A stretch of 12,741 nucleotides of DNA from an uncultured Veillonella sp. (GCA_900556785.1 USQK01000050.1:1-12741), one strand, 5' to 3'. Counted from the first letter of the stretch, positions 1 through 6,340 are shown. Numbers and translations are program-made. The notes: generated from the letters alone by a model not told the origin.

Positions 1-91
1 GTACATCATCAGGCAATACCTTTGCCATATAAGAAATGAAATTAGCTATCTTATTTGTCATTTCTTGTACTTGTTGTTCCTTCGTACTCAT
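1..91 (-). CDS. ttdA: L(+)-tartrate dehydratase alpha subunit, N-terminal fragment
   Basis: Only the first 30 codons are present; the gene runs off the left edge. The peptide begins MSTKEQQVQEM and continues to a KVLPDDV segment. It resembles the start of E. coli TtdA, which has an NKL..IVANF segment followed by MPDDVVDKL. TtdA is the Fe-S subunit of the enzyme that dehydrates L-tartrate to oxaloacetate in anaerobes. The start is the ATG at 89-91, with GGAGG (98-102) six bases upstream. An in-frame ATG at 113-115 lies upstream of that ribosome site and is less likely. Identification rests on a short stretch recalled from memory; another fumarase-class hydratase alpha subunit is the main alternative. 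Confidence 0.55.
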   Translation of the reverse strand, partial: MSTKEQQVQEMTNKIANFISYMAKVLPDDV

Positions 92-168
92 CGCAAACCT
101 CCAAAAAGACTTCATTATTTAAGACGTGATTATTTCTGTTTCGGAACCTTAGCTCCTTTCGATAATTC

Positions 169-202
169 TATTCTACTCTTTTTTCAGTATATAACTATCC
201 AA
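169..202 (-). promoter_or_regulatory. Probable activator-dependent promoter of the tartrate dehydratase operon
   Basis: Read on the minus strand, TTGGATAGTTATAT (189-202) is followed after 10 bases by GAGTAGAATA (169-178). The same two blocks at the same spacing occur upstream of the SemiSWEET gene (1968-2001) inside otherwise diverged DNA. TAGAAT (170-175) could be the -10 box; no good -35 box lies 16-18 bases upstream of it, and the conserved first block covers that position. This is the layout of an AraC-type activator site overlapping -35. The role and the regulator are inferred. Confidence 0.5.
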
Positions 203-311
203 TTTACAAGTTCATTTTAAATAATTAAATATCGTCAAAACTATATAAAATGCCTATAATCTAAAATTTTTAGCATTATAAAATATACAATTTCACCCAT
301 AATAAAACTAA

Positions 312-345
312 AAAGAGCATTACTTATCTAAAAGTAATGCTCTTT
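312..345 (-). terminator. Rho-independent terminator of araC copy 1
   Basis: A perfect 14-bp stem (312-325 with 332-345, arm AAAGAGCATTACTT) with a 6-base loop. On the minus strand it is followed by a T-rich tract. It lies about 130 bases past the stop of the first AraC gene. A diverged version lies at the same relative place after the second AraC gene (2112-2144). Confidence 0.8.
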
Positions 346-473
346 AACCATATATCTACAGAGGATTATCATATATACAAAATCACCTATACCTAATGAT
401 TGTATATTTTTCAAATTATGTACATAGTGGAATGCAATTTATGCCATATCATCACCATATTGAAGCTGAAAAA

Positions 474-1502
474 TTAAGATGATAGTTTTTTAACAACAAT
501 CTCCAGTTGTTCCTTAACATCCTGTAATTTTTGATTAGCACTCTCTAATTTAAGACTATATAGAGAATCCGCTTTATAGGGGCCACAAGCTTCTAAGATC
601 TTCATAATATCTTTTTCTTGAGTAGAAATAATTTCCTTCCAATCATGTAACTTTGTCTTTCGTCCCATCTCTTTTGCTTGCTTTCTATATTCAGATGGAG
701 TTGTATGGAACCGCTTCTTAAATGCCACATTGAATGCCTTAATATCTGCAAATCCACAACTGCTAGCAATATGTGCAACCCCATCATTAGAATTAACAAG
801 ACGGACTGTAGCCTCTCGCAATCTCAAGCGCAATACATACTCAAGAAAAGAAACACCTAACTGGCGTTTAAAGAATTGAGATGTGTAGTTCACATTATAG
901 CCGCCTATCTTTGCAATATCTTCTAGCTCAATCTTCTGTTGATAGTTTTCATCGATATAAGCAATCATCTTATCAAAGGTGGCTACGGTCATATCCGCAG
1001 GTTTTGTATGTACAGGGATAGACTTAACCGTATCAATTTCACGATATATAGCACTAGTCAAAGCTAAATAATGATGTTCCAGCCATAATTGATAATCAGG
1101 ACTTTTACCATTCACCATTAACAACATCATTTGTGCTGCATGATGCCGTAATAACGTAAAGAAAGGATTATTCCGATTACTTGCATCTGAACGCAGTACA
1201 AATTGATACATTCCAAAGTTAGGCTCAAAGTGTTGGAAAAACTCCTTACTTATATGAATAACAAGAGCCGTTGTATCCTCCTCTAAAGCCAACGTAGCAT
1301 GTCCTACTTGAGGAGACATAATGATGCTATCAAGAGGTTCCATTGTAAAGACCTCACTGTTACAACTCATGTCTATTCGTCCCTTTAACAAAACTAAGAT
1401 TTCTACCCCTCTATGCCAGTTGTAATGATAGGTACTAACCTTATATATATCACTATTGAAATCTATATGGTTATGTTTATAGGTATAGTGAAAGTAATCC
1501 AT
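474..1502 (-). CDS. AraC-family transcriptional regulator, copy 1
   Basis: A cytoplasmic DNA-binding regulator of 342 residues. Residues about 1-130 form an AraC-type cupin sensor domain (YHYNWH at 25-30, then a GRIDMS strand and SPQVGHA). Residues 191-275 hold the two helix-turn-helix motifs: IELEDIAKIGGYN and HIASSCGFADIKAFNVAFKK, ending in the family's TPSEYR. A tail of about 65 residues follows, its last 30 rich in K, E, L and Q and probably coiled-coil; AraC proteins normally end soon after the second HTH. The ATG at 1500-1502 follows GGGAGA (1514-1519). It is about two-thirds identical by eye to the regulator at 2285-3307, from which it arose by duplication. Its likely targets are the neighbouring SemiSWEET and tartrate dehydratase promoters; the effector is unknown. 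Confidence 0.92.
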   Translation of the reverse strand: MDYFHYTYKHNHIDFNSDIYKVSTYHYNWHRGVEILVLLKGRIDMSCNSEVFTMEPLDSIIMSPQVGHATLALEEDTTALVIHISKEFFQHFEPNFGMYQFVLRSDASNRNNPFFTLLRHHAAQMMLLMVNGKSPDYQLWLEHHYLALTSAIYREIDTVKSIPVHTKPADMTVATFDKMIAYIDENYQQKIELEDIAKIGGYNVNYTSQFFKRQLGVSFLEYVLRLRLREATVRLVNSNDGVAHIASSCGFADIKAFNVAFKKRFHTTPSEYRKQAKEMGRKTKLHDWKEIISTQEKDIMKILEACGPYKADSLYSLKLESANQKLQDVKEQLEIVVKKLSS

Positions 1503-1530
1503 AGTTGCAAAACTCTCCCTGAAAAATCAA

Positions 1531-1564
1531 AAATGCATCCCTTATTAATCAAAGGGATGCATTT
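1531..1564 (-). terminator. Hairpin: SemiSWEET terminator overlapping the araC start region
   Basis: A perfect 13-bp stem (1531-1543 with 1552-1564, arm AAATGCATCCCTT on the plus strand) with an 8-base loop, followed on the minus strand by a T-rich run. It would end the SemiSWEET transcript. Because the araC promoter sits immediately upstream of it, the repeat also straddles the predicted araC transcription start and could act as an operator or 5' leader stem. The homologous copy is at 4417-4447. Confidence 0.7.
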
Positions 1565-1594
1565 ATTATGATATATATATTAAACAACGGTCAA
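1565..1594 (-). promoter_or_regulatory. Promoter of araC copy 1
   Basis: TTGACC (-35, 1589-1594) and CATAAT (-10, 1565-1570) on the minus strand, 18 bases apart, each one base off consensus. Both boxes and the spacing recur before the zeta-araC copy 2 operon (4449-4478). The -35 box lies inside the relic of a cupin coding end. Transcription would begin inside the inverted repeat 1531-1564. Confidence 0.6.
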
Positions 1595-1609
1595 CCGTAA
1601 TTTTATATT
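1580..1609 (-). pseudogene. Relic of a cupin gene 3' end
   Basis: Read on the minus strand the frame gives NIKLRLTVV then stop at 1580-1582. The intact cupin at 4461-4796 ends NFKMLLTVVK then stop. The DNA on both sides also matches the second module. No more cupin sequence is recognisable upstream before the SemiSWEET stop codon. The relic holds the -35 box of the araC promoter, which may be why it survives. Confidence 0.65.
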
Positions 1610-1652
1610 TATATATCATCAAAATCATAGATTTAACGTTTCTACATGTTAA

Positions 1653-1919
1653 TTACATAACCGCTGTAATCGCTGCTGCCAAACCGAAGAAGATACCTGG
1701 TGCATTAGCTAACGCTACGGGAATATCTCTGTGTTCTTTGAACAAACCATAAGCTACCCATAATGTACAGTTAATGGCAGCTACGAGTGGTTGAATCCAA
1801 TCACCAGTACCAGGATTCGCTAGGTTATGCATGATTTGTGGGAAGTAAGATACATACATAGCTACAGCAGTAACAGTTGCAACTTTACCTACGTTTTCCA
1901 TAAATTTTACTTGATTCAT
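1653..1919 (-). CDS. SemiSWEET sugar transporter
   Basis: A membrane protein of 88 residues, the usual SemiSWEET size: one triple-helix bundle that dimerises to move sugars down a gradient. Three hydrophobic segments are seen at about 10-30, 42-60 and 66-88. The PQ-loop proline-glutamine is at 27-28 (SYFPQIMHN). Asn50 and Trp54 (INCTLWVAYG) and Asn72 (LANAPG) match positions lining the sugar pocket in the family. The ATG at 1917-1919 follows GGAGG (1924-1928) at a short spacing of four bases. It sits alone between two AraC genes, in the place the lost cupin of module 1 would occupy. Veillonella ferment few sugars, so the natural substrate is uncertain. Confidence 0.88.
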   Translation of the reverse strand: MNQVKFMENVGKVATVTAVAMYVSYFPQIMHNLANPGTGDWIQPLVAAINCTLWVAYGLFKEHRDIPVALANAPGIFFGLAAAITAVM

Positions 1920-1967
1920 ATATCCTCCAAAATTATAACTTACTAATTTTTTACTCCTGATGAAGTA

Positions 1968-2001
1968 TATTCTACTCAGTTTGGAGAATATAACTATCCA
2001 A
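1968..2001 (-). promoter_or_regulatory. Probable activator-dependent SemiSWEET promoter
   Basis: On the minus strand, TTGGATAGTTATAT (1988-2001) and GAGTAGAATA (1968-1977), separated by 10 bases. Sequence and spacing are identical to the block before ttdA (169-202). The candidate -10 is TAGAAT (1969-1974), about 50 bases upstream of the start codon; the -35 position is poor. Binding by one or both neighbouring AraC proteins is inferred. Confidence 0.5.
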
Positions 2002-2111
2002 ATTAAAAGGTAGTTTTTCTAGTAAAACTTACATAAAACGATGATTTTCTTTTGATTTATTATATTTTTATTTCCCGACAATCTATAAATCCTCCCCCAT
2101 AAAAGATATCA

Positions 2112-2144
2112 AAAAAGCACTACTTATCAATAGTAGTGCTTTTT
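2112..2144 (-). terminator. Rho-independent terminator of the zeta-araC copy 2 operon
   Basis: A perfect 13-bp stem (2112-2124 with 2132-2144, arm AAAAAGCACTACT) with a 7-base loop. The minus-strand arm itself ends in a T-run. It lies about 140 bases beyond the AraC stop and is a diverged copy of the hairpin at 312-345. The rest of the gap 1920-2284 contains only the SemiSWEET leader and promoter; no gene is seen. Confidence 0.8.
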
Positions 2145-2284
2145 AGGTAAGTATTTGATGATTTTTTATATAGAAAATCACCCAATTCTAACATTTATAT
2201 ATGTATCAAAAAATATTTGCTAATATTTTGCTAACAATACCTAGGTTATGAAGATATACATTCTATCGAACTATATGGAATTAA

Positions 2285-3307
2285 TTATAAGTTCTTTACA
2301 ACATCAGCTAATTTTTCTTTCAAATGTTCTAACTTCTTACTCATGAATTCTAACTCATCCTTCGCTCGTGAGTCATCTTCATAGGACAAGAATGAATGAA
2401 GTAGATTTAGAACATCTTGATTTTCTACAGAAATAATTTCCTTCCAATCTTGCAATGTCGTTTTACGCCCAATATTCTTTACTTGTTTGCGATACTCTGT
2501 TGGTGTTATACGGAAATGCTTTTTAAAAGCCACATTAAAAGCTTTAACATCGGCAAAGCCACAATCACTCGCAATTCGTGCCACCGCCTCATCGGTGTTA
2601 ATTAAACGAAGGGTAGCCTCTCTCAGTCTCAAACGCAAAACATATTCAACAAAGGAAATCCCCATTTGCTTTTTAAAGAACTGAGACGTATAGGCAACAT
2701 TATAGCCCCCTATTTTTGCAATATCTTCCAACTCTATTTTCTGCTCATAATGTTCATCAATATAGGCAATCATTTTATCGAACGTTGCTGGTTTCATATC
2801 GCCAGGTCTAGCATTTTCATGAACCTTTTTAATGGGATCAAATTCTCTAAATACATCCCCAGACAATGCTAAATAATGATGCTCTATCCACATTCGATGT
2901 ACCGGGCTTTCACCTTTAGTCATCAATAACATCGTCATAGCTGTATGATGCCGTAATGTTGTAAAAAATTGATTGTGACGAGTACTATTATCTGAACGCA
3001 ATACAAATTGATAGGCGCCAAAATCTGGATCATACTGTTGGTAAAATTCATTTCCTACATGAATGGCAAAGGCAATGACATCCTCTTCCAGAGCTAATGT
3101 GGCATGTCCCACTTGAGGAGAGATAATGACCACATCAAGTGGTTCCATCGTAAATGTCTCACCATTACAACTCATTTCCATTTGGCCTTTTAATAGAATA
3201 AGAATCTCCGTCTCACCATGCCAGTTATAATGATATGTGCCAACTCTATATATGTTACTGCTAAACTCTATGTAATTATGTTTATATGAATAGTCGAAGT
3301 AATCCAT
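2285..3307 (-). CDS. AraC-family transcriptional regulator, copy 2
   Basis: A 340-residue paralogue of the regulator at 474-1502, with the same plan: an N-terminal cupin sensor (YHYNWHGETEILILLKG), a linker, two HTH motifs (IELEDIAKIGGYNVAYTSQF and RIASDCGFADVKAFNVAFKK) closing with TPTEYR, and a C-terminal tail ending in a lysine/glutamate-rich probable coiled coil. The HTH regions are nearly identical between copies, so the two may bind overlapping sites; the sensor domains and tails differ more. Its ATG at 3305-3307 is 14 bases after the zeta gene stop, and its GGGAG site (3318-3322) touches that stop codon, so the two are probably co-transcribed and translationally coupled. It ends at the terminator 2112-2144. 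Confidence 0.92.
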   Translation of the reverse strand: MDYFDYSYKHNYIEFSSNIYRVGTYHYNWHGETEILILLKGQMEMSCNGETFTMEPLDVVIISPQVGHATLALEEDVIAFAIHVGNEFYQQYDPDFGAYQFVLRSDNSTRHNQFFTTLRHHTAMTMLLMTKGESPVHRMWIEHHYLALSGDVFREFDPIKKVHENARPGDMKPATFDKMIAYIDEHYEQKIELEDIAKIGGYNVAYTSQFFKKQMGISFVEYVLRLRLREATLRLINTDEAVARIASDCGFADVKAFNVAFKKHFRITPTEYRKQVKNIGRKTTLQDWKEIISVENQDVLNLLHSFLSYEDDSRAKDELEFMSKKLEHLKEKLADVVKNL

Positions 3308-3321
3308 TACGCTTTTACTCC

Positions 3322-4389
3322 CTAAGGTAATTTCGCTCTTAATGCCTGTTCCTGTGATTTACTCACTTCTAACAAGGTAGATTCATCTTTAGTCCACGGA
3401 CCAAATAAAATTTGTTCTACAACAGTTCCAACAGATTCAGTACATAATTTTGAATTATATACTTGTTCTAAATTACGTTTATACACTTGAATACTTTCAA
3501 AGACTCCACTCTGTTCTAGTTCAGTAATATTAGCGACCAAGGATTTTACAATTCCATCATGATGTTCTTTAGGTGTGGCTCTCGCTTGTAAAGGATCCAC
3601 GATCATCATTTCTAAATAACGCAATTGCGTCGTCAAATAAGATAACTCAGGCTTAGTAGCAATCAAACAAAAGTCGACGGTATAGCCTTTAGATTTTAAT
3701 AATGTAGCTGTATTAATTGGTACTGCAGCTGAACGTAATGTGCCTTCAATAATTAAATTGTATTTTAAAGAGCTTAATTTATCAATTACAGCCTCTACCA
3801 TCTTACCTGCAAACATTTTTGTGTAATCTACACTATCAACACCATATTTCTCTTGTAACTCTCTAAAATACGGGTGTTGAGCACGGTATGTATCGCCATC
3901 AATGATAATATAATTACCTTTTGACTCTAGCATTTTCACACGATGAATTGTGGTTTTCCCTGCCCCACTTTGACCACCTAAAATAACAGCACGAGGTGTA
4001 CTAGATATATTTTTATTAAACGTTAAGAAATCAATGGTACGTTCTAAGGCCTTATCAAAGTCTTCAGAACTATAGGACTCAATAGCTTGTACATCACCAG
4101 TCTCTTTAACAGCTTTAACATCACTAATGTCATGAGAAGCTTGTGCTAATGACTTTTTAATAGTATTTTCAAGTTTAACCATATCTAACTTTAGAATATC
4201 TAACTCATGTATGGACGTAGCTAAATATAACTCTGTATTTACAATATGAGAATACGCTTTTAATAGCTCTACACAGTCACTAGTGCCACTCCCCTCAACT
4301 AAGTTACAGAGACGCGCTAATGTTTCCGCGCTTTGTTCTTTTAGAACTTCTATTTGTAAAGTTAAATTATACTGTTCAACGACATTCAT
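3322..4389 (-). CDS. Zeta-toxin-family P-loop kinase with long helical N-terminus
   Basis: A cytoplasmic protein of 355 residues. The kinase part (about 130-335) has Walker A GGQSGAGKTT (138-147), the zeta motif IIIDGDTYRAQHP (161-173) with the aspartate expected to act as base, IIEGTLR (213-219) and a lid region with LRYLE and ARATP arginines. Zeta toxins phosphorylate UDP-N-acetylglucosamine, blocking wall synthesis; whether this one does is not known. The first 110 residues are helical and unlike the kinase; they might restrain it in place of a separate epsilon antitoxin, none of which is seen. The chosen ATG at 4387-4389 has GAGAGG (4398-4403) at good spacing; an in-frame start at 4446 would lie in the hairpin and promoter. 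It is the first gene of an operon with AraC copy 2. It has no counterpart in module 1. Confidence 0.8.
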   Translation of the reverse strand: MNVVEQYNLTLQIEVLKEQSAETLARLCNLVEGSGTSDCVELLKAYSHIVNTELYLATSIHELDILKLDMVKLENTIKKSLAQASHDISDVKAVKETGDVQAIESYSSEDFDKALERTIDFLTFNKNISSTPRAVILGGQSGAGKTTIHRVKMLESKGNYIIIDGDTYRAQHPYFRELQEKYGVDSVDYTKMFAGKMVEAVIDKLSSLKYNLIIEGTLRSAAVPINTATLLKSKGYTVDFCLIATKPELSYLTTQLRYLEMMIVDPLQARATPKEHHDGIVKSLVANITELEQSGVFESIQVYKRNLEQVYNSKLCTESVGTVVEQILFGPWTKDESTLLEVSKSQEQALRAKLP

Positions 4390-4416
4390 ACATTCGACCT
4401 CTCTCAACGCATTAAA

Positions 4417-4447
4417 AATGCACCCCTTATAATCCAAGGGATGCATT
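4417..4447 (-). terminator. Hairpin: cupin terminator overlapping the zeta operon start
   Basis: A stem of 4417-4428 with 4436-4447 (12 positions, one C/A mismatch) and a 7-base loop, followed on the minus strand by TTTTT. It is homologous to the perfect hairpin at 1531-1564. It ends 13 bases past the cupin stop and covers the predicted start of the zeta-araC transcript. Confidence 0.65.
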
Positions 4448-4448
4448 C

Positions 4449-4478
4449 ATTATGATATATTTATTTAACTACGGTCAA
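4449..4478 (-). promoter_or_regulatory. Promoter of the zeta-araC copy 2 operon
   Basis: TTGACC (4473-4478) and CATAAT (4449-4454) on the minus strand with an 18-base spacer, the same as before araC copy 1. The -35 box lies within the last codons of the intact cupin gene, and the spacer contains its stop codon. Confidence 0.6.
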
Positions 4479-4796
4479 CAGCATCTTGAAGTTTTCTCGA
4501 GCATCTAAACTGTGCGGCACTTCAGATGGCATAATCAAGGTTTCACCAGCTTTCACAGTATGTTCCACATCACCGACGACGATGTGTGCCTCACCATCAA
4601 GGATTTGTACAATCGCATCGCCTACAGTTACATGAGTAGAGATTTCTTCGCCCTTTGGTAACGCAAACAAGGTAATACTGAGTCGTTCATTTTGGGCTAT
4701 CGTAATACTAATCACTTGCCCCTCTTTATACTCTAAACGATCGCCTAGATGTAAAATTTCATTAACTGGGATATTTTTTGTGAAAGTCTTACTCAT
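4461..4796 (-). CDS. Small single-domain cupin protein
   Basis: A 111-residue cytoplasmic protein with one conserved beta-barrel (cupin_2). Motif 1 is weak: G.(5)H.H is reduced to EEISTHVTVGDAIVQILDG, with a single clear histidine. Motif 2 is GETLIMPSEVPHSL, with a conserved histidine in the usual place. Such proteins bind a metal or small ligand; no specific function can be given. The GTG at 4803-4805 would overlap the AAGGAG ribosome site (4805-4810), so the ATG at 4794-4796, eight bases downstream of that site, is the start. The gene stands before the zeta-araC operon. Its last codons carry that operon's -35 box. A short relic of a second copy survives at 1580-1609. Confidence 0.85.
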   Translation of the reverse strand: MSKTFTKNIPVNEILHLGDRLEYKEGQVISITIAQNERLSITLFALPKGEEISTHVTVGDAIVQILDGEAHIVVGDVEHTVKAGETLIMPSEVPHSLDARENFKMLLTVVK

Positions 4797-4885
4797 AGAA
4801 ATCACTCCTTATATAACTATTTGATAGTAAAAATAATTAAAAAGTAGATTGAAATAAATTTTGTCAAAACTCAATTGATGTAACT

Positions 4886-4902
4886 AAAAGGATTATCCTT
4901 TT
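4886..4902. promoter_or_regulatory. 17-bp palindrome upstream of the cupin gene
   Basis: AAAAGGAT and ATCCTTTT flank a single T, a perfect dyad 90 bases upstream of the cupin start. It lies inside a looser inverted repeat: CTCAATT (4870-4876) and TAACT face AGTTAATTGAG (4918-4928). It could be an operator. No U-tract gives it a strong terminator appearance. The regulator is unknown. The rest of the gap 4797-5104 holds the moeA terminator and no gene. Confidence 0.4.
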
Positions 4903-4991
4903 GTTGACTTTATTATAAGTTAATTGAGATTTAATTTCAGTGTCTACAGCAACAGAATTGAAGTAATTTTATATACTTATATAAACAAATT

Positions 4992-5017
4992 GACGAGGCC
5001 TCCACAGAGACCTCGTC
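4992..5017 (-). terminator. Terminator of the thiT-mobAB-moeA operon
   Basis: A GC-rich stem: GACGAGG (4992-4998) with CCTCGTC (5011-5017), one mismatch, then three more pairs and a CACA loop. T-rich DNA follows on the minus strand. It lies about 90 bases after the moeA stop codon. Confidence 0.75.
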
Positions 5018-5104
5018 TTGTTATTTATATCTATTAATCTTACAAATATTTAATATGCTTAATTTTTAAATGCTACATATCTAAAACTTGTAAGTCCATA
5101 TATT

Positions 5105-6340
5105 TTAAACCGCAGGTAGTAATCCTAATAGATACACATCAAAGGTATCGCCCGGATGTACTTCATGTACCCCACGAGGAATACATGCGAGGGCGTTCAC
5201 AGTATATAAACCTAGCATACTACTACTGTTAAAATGACGATTTGCCACAAAACGTGGTGCACCACCGCCAAAGATTACTTTGCCTTGTACATACCGATCA
5301 AAAGCATTACGTTTAAAGATTTCTGAATCCATTACGCAGGCTACTACTGGTGTGGTCCAGTTTACCAAGCCTTTATATCGTTTCAATGTTGGCGCTACGA
5401 TTAGATGCCATCCATTAAAAGCTGCCCCTGGATTACCAGATAGCCCAAAGATGATTTGACCTTTCGGCGTCACTGCACCATAGGATGCAGCACCTGGACG
5501 CATTTGAATGCGCTCATAAATGGATTTAGCTCCTAGTTTTTCATAAATAAGAGGCATTGTATCAAACAGCCCTACTGATACACCGCCAGAGCTAATGATA
5601 ATATCGGCATCTTCACTGAGCTGTAACACATGATTAATTTCAGACTCTAATTCCTCTGGAGCATCACTGACATGATAGTGCGTAATCTTATGAAAGCCTA
5701 AATCCTCCAAGAGTCCACAAATCATAGCTCTATTAGAGTTATAAATTTTACCAGCTGTTAAGCTTTCACCCGGTTCAATCACCTCATGGCCAGAGGTAAG
5801 AACTAACACGCGAGGCATTGCATTGACAGCAATCTCAGTCAACCCCAGACCAGTCAAAACAGTTTGTACTGTAGAGGTTACCTCTGTTCCACGAGGAATC
5901 ACAATAGTGCCAGCACTACATTCCTCACCTTGAGGGATGATATGATCGCCACATTTGTATTTACCTTGAATTGTGATTGTTGTACCCGGTTCTCCGGAGC
6001 CAACTACCTGTTCTTGCATGATAACAGTATCGCATGTATCCGGTATAGGTGCGCCCGTCATAATACGTACTGCATGGCCTGGTGCAATAGGTTGTTCCCA
6101 TACAACGCCGGCGCCTATAACACCGTCAACAATATACTCATTACAATCCGCGGAAAAGGCAATGGCATACCCATCCATCGCTGATTTCGAAAAGGCCGGT
6201 ACATCTGTGGGCGCAACGATATCCTCTGCCAACACATATCCCTTAGCAGACTTAACATCAATCATTTCTACTTTATAAACTTGCGTATCTAAGGCCTTCT
6301 CCCATAATTGAAGGGCCTCCTCAACAGTAACGACGGCCAT
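5105..6340 (-). CDS. moeA: Molybdopterin molybdenumtransferase, MoeA family
   Basis: A 411-residue enzyme that inserts molybdate into adenylylated molybdopterin, the last common step of molybdenum cofactor synthesis. Visible motifs: SAMDGYAI (53-60), GAPIPDTCDTVIMQE (96-110), a MogA-like domain with TSGHEV (182-187), SSGGVSVGLFD (250-260) and LSGNPGAAF (300-308), and a C-terminal beta domain with NSSSMLGL. Length is typical. Several positions differ from the E. coli type: TSGHEV where TGDEL is usual, RPGAASYG where KPGKPFAFG is usual, and LSGNPG where LPGNPVSA is usual, so it may be a specialised paralogue. The ATG at 6338-6340 lies 20 bases inside the end of the mobAB gene, with GAGGTG (6346-6351) as ribosome site; the two are translationally coupled. 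Confidence 0.9.
   Translation of the reverse strand: MAVVTVEEALQLWEKALDTQVYKVEMIDVKSAKGYVLAEDIVAPTDVPAFSKSAMDGYAIAFSADCNEYIVDGVIGAGVVWEQPIAPGHAVRIMTGAPIPDTCDTVIMQEQVVGSGEPGTTITIQGKYKCGDHIIPQGEECSAGTIVIPRGTEVTSTVQTVLTGLGLTEIAVNAMPRVLVLTSGHEVIEPGESLTAGKIYNSNRAMICGLLEDLGFHKITHYHVSDAPEELESEINHVLQLSEDADIIISSGGVSVGLFDTMPLIYEKLGAKSIYERIQMRPGAASYGAVTPKGQIIFGLSGNPGAAFNGWHLIVAPTLKRYKGLVNWTTPVVACVMDSEIFKRNAFDRYVQGKVIFGGGAPRFVANRHFNSSSMLGLYTVNALACIPRGVHEVHPGDTFDVYLLGLLPAV

Larger units (their letters stand above)
92..473. other. Intergenic region between araC copy 1 and ttdA
   Basis: This AT-rich gap has no credible gene. It holds the ttdA ribosome site (98-102), the promoter block (169-202) and the araC terminator (312-345), listed separately. 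A weaker hairpin pairs 373-380 with 400-407 (ATATACAA/TTGTATAT, 19-base loop). Parts of the region align by eye with the equivalent gap 1968-2284, including an AAAATCACC segment, as expected if the two gaps descend from one duplication. Confidence 0.5.
1531..1595 (-). repeat. Duplicated hairpin/promoter/cupin-end segment, copy A
   Basis: This 65-base stretch matches 4416-4479 with about seven substitutions and one single-base gap, counted by eye. It covers the inverted repeat, the araC promoter and the last codons of a cupin gene. It is the best conserved non-coding part of the tandem module duplication. Confidence 0.85.
4416..4479 (-). repeat. Duplicated hairpin/promoter/cupin-end segment, copy B
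   Basis: The partner of 1531-1595. Here the cupin end is part of a complete gene, and the zeta coding region lies between this segment and the AraC gene. In copy A the segment is directly followed by AraC. Confidence 0.85.

Noticed and set aside
4390..4446. Longer zeta kinase reading from 4446
   Set aside because: The extra 19 codons would run through the terminator hairpin and next to the promoter; the ATG at 4389 has a proper ribosome site.
4797..4805. GTG start for the cupin
   Set aside because: The codon overlaps the AAGGAG ribosome site; the ATG nine bases downstream is correctly spaced.
5039..5094. Inverted repeat CTTACAA/TTGTAAG after moeA
   Set aside because: Seven pairs with a 42-base loop in AT-rich DNA is not convincing.
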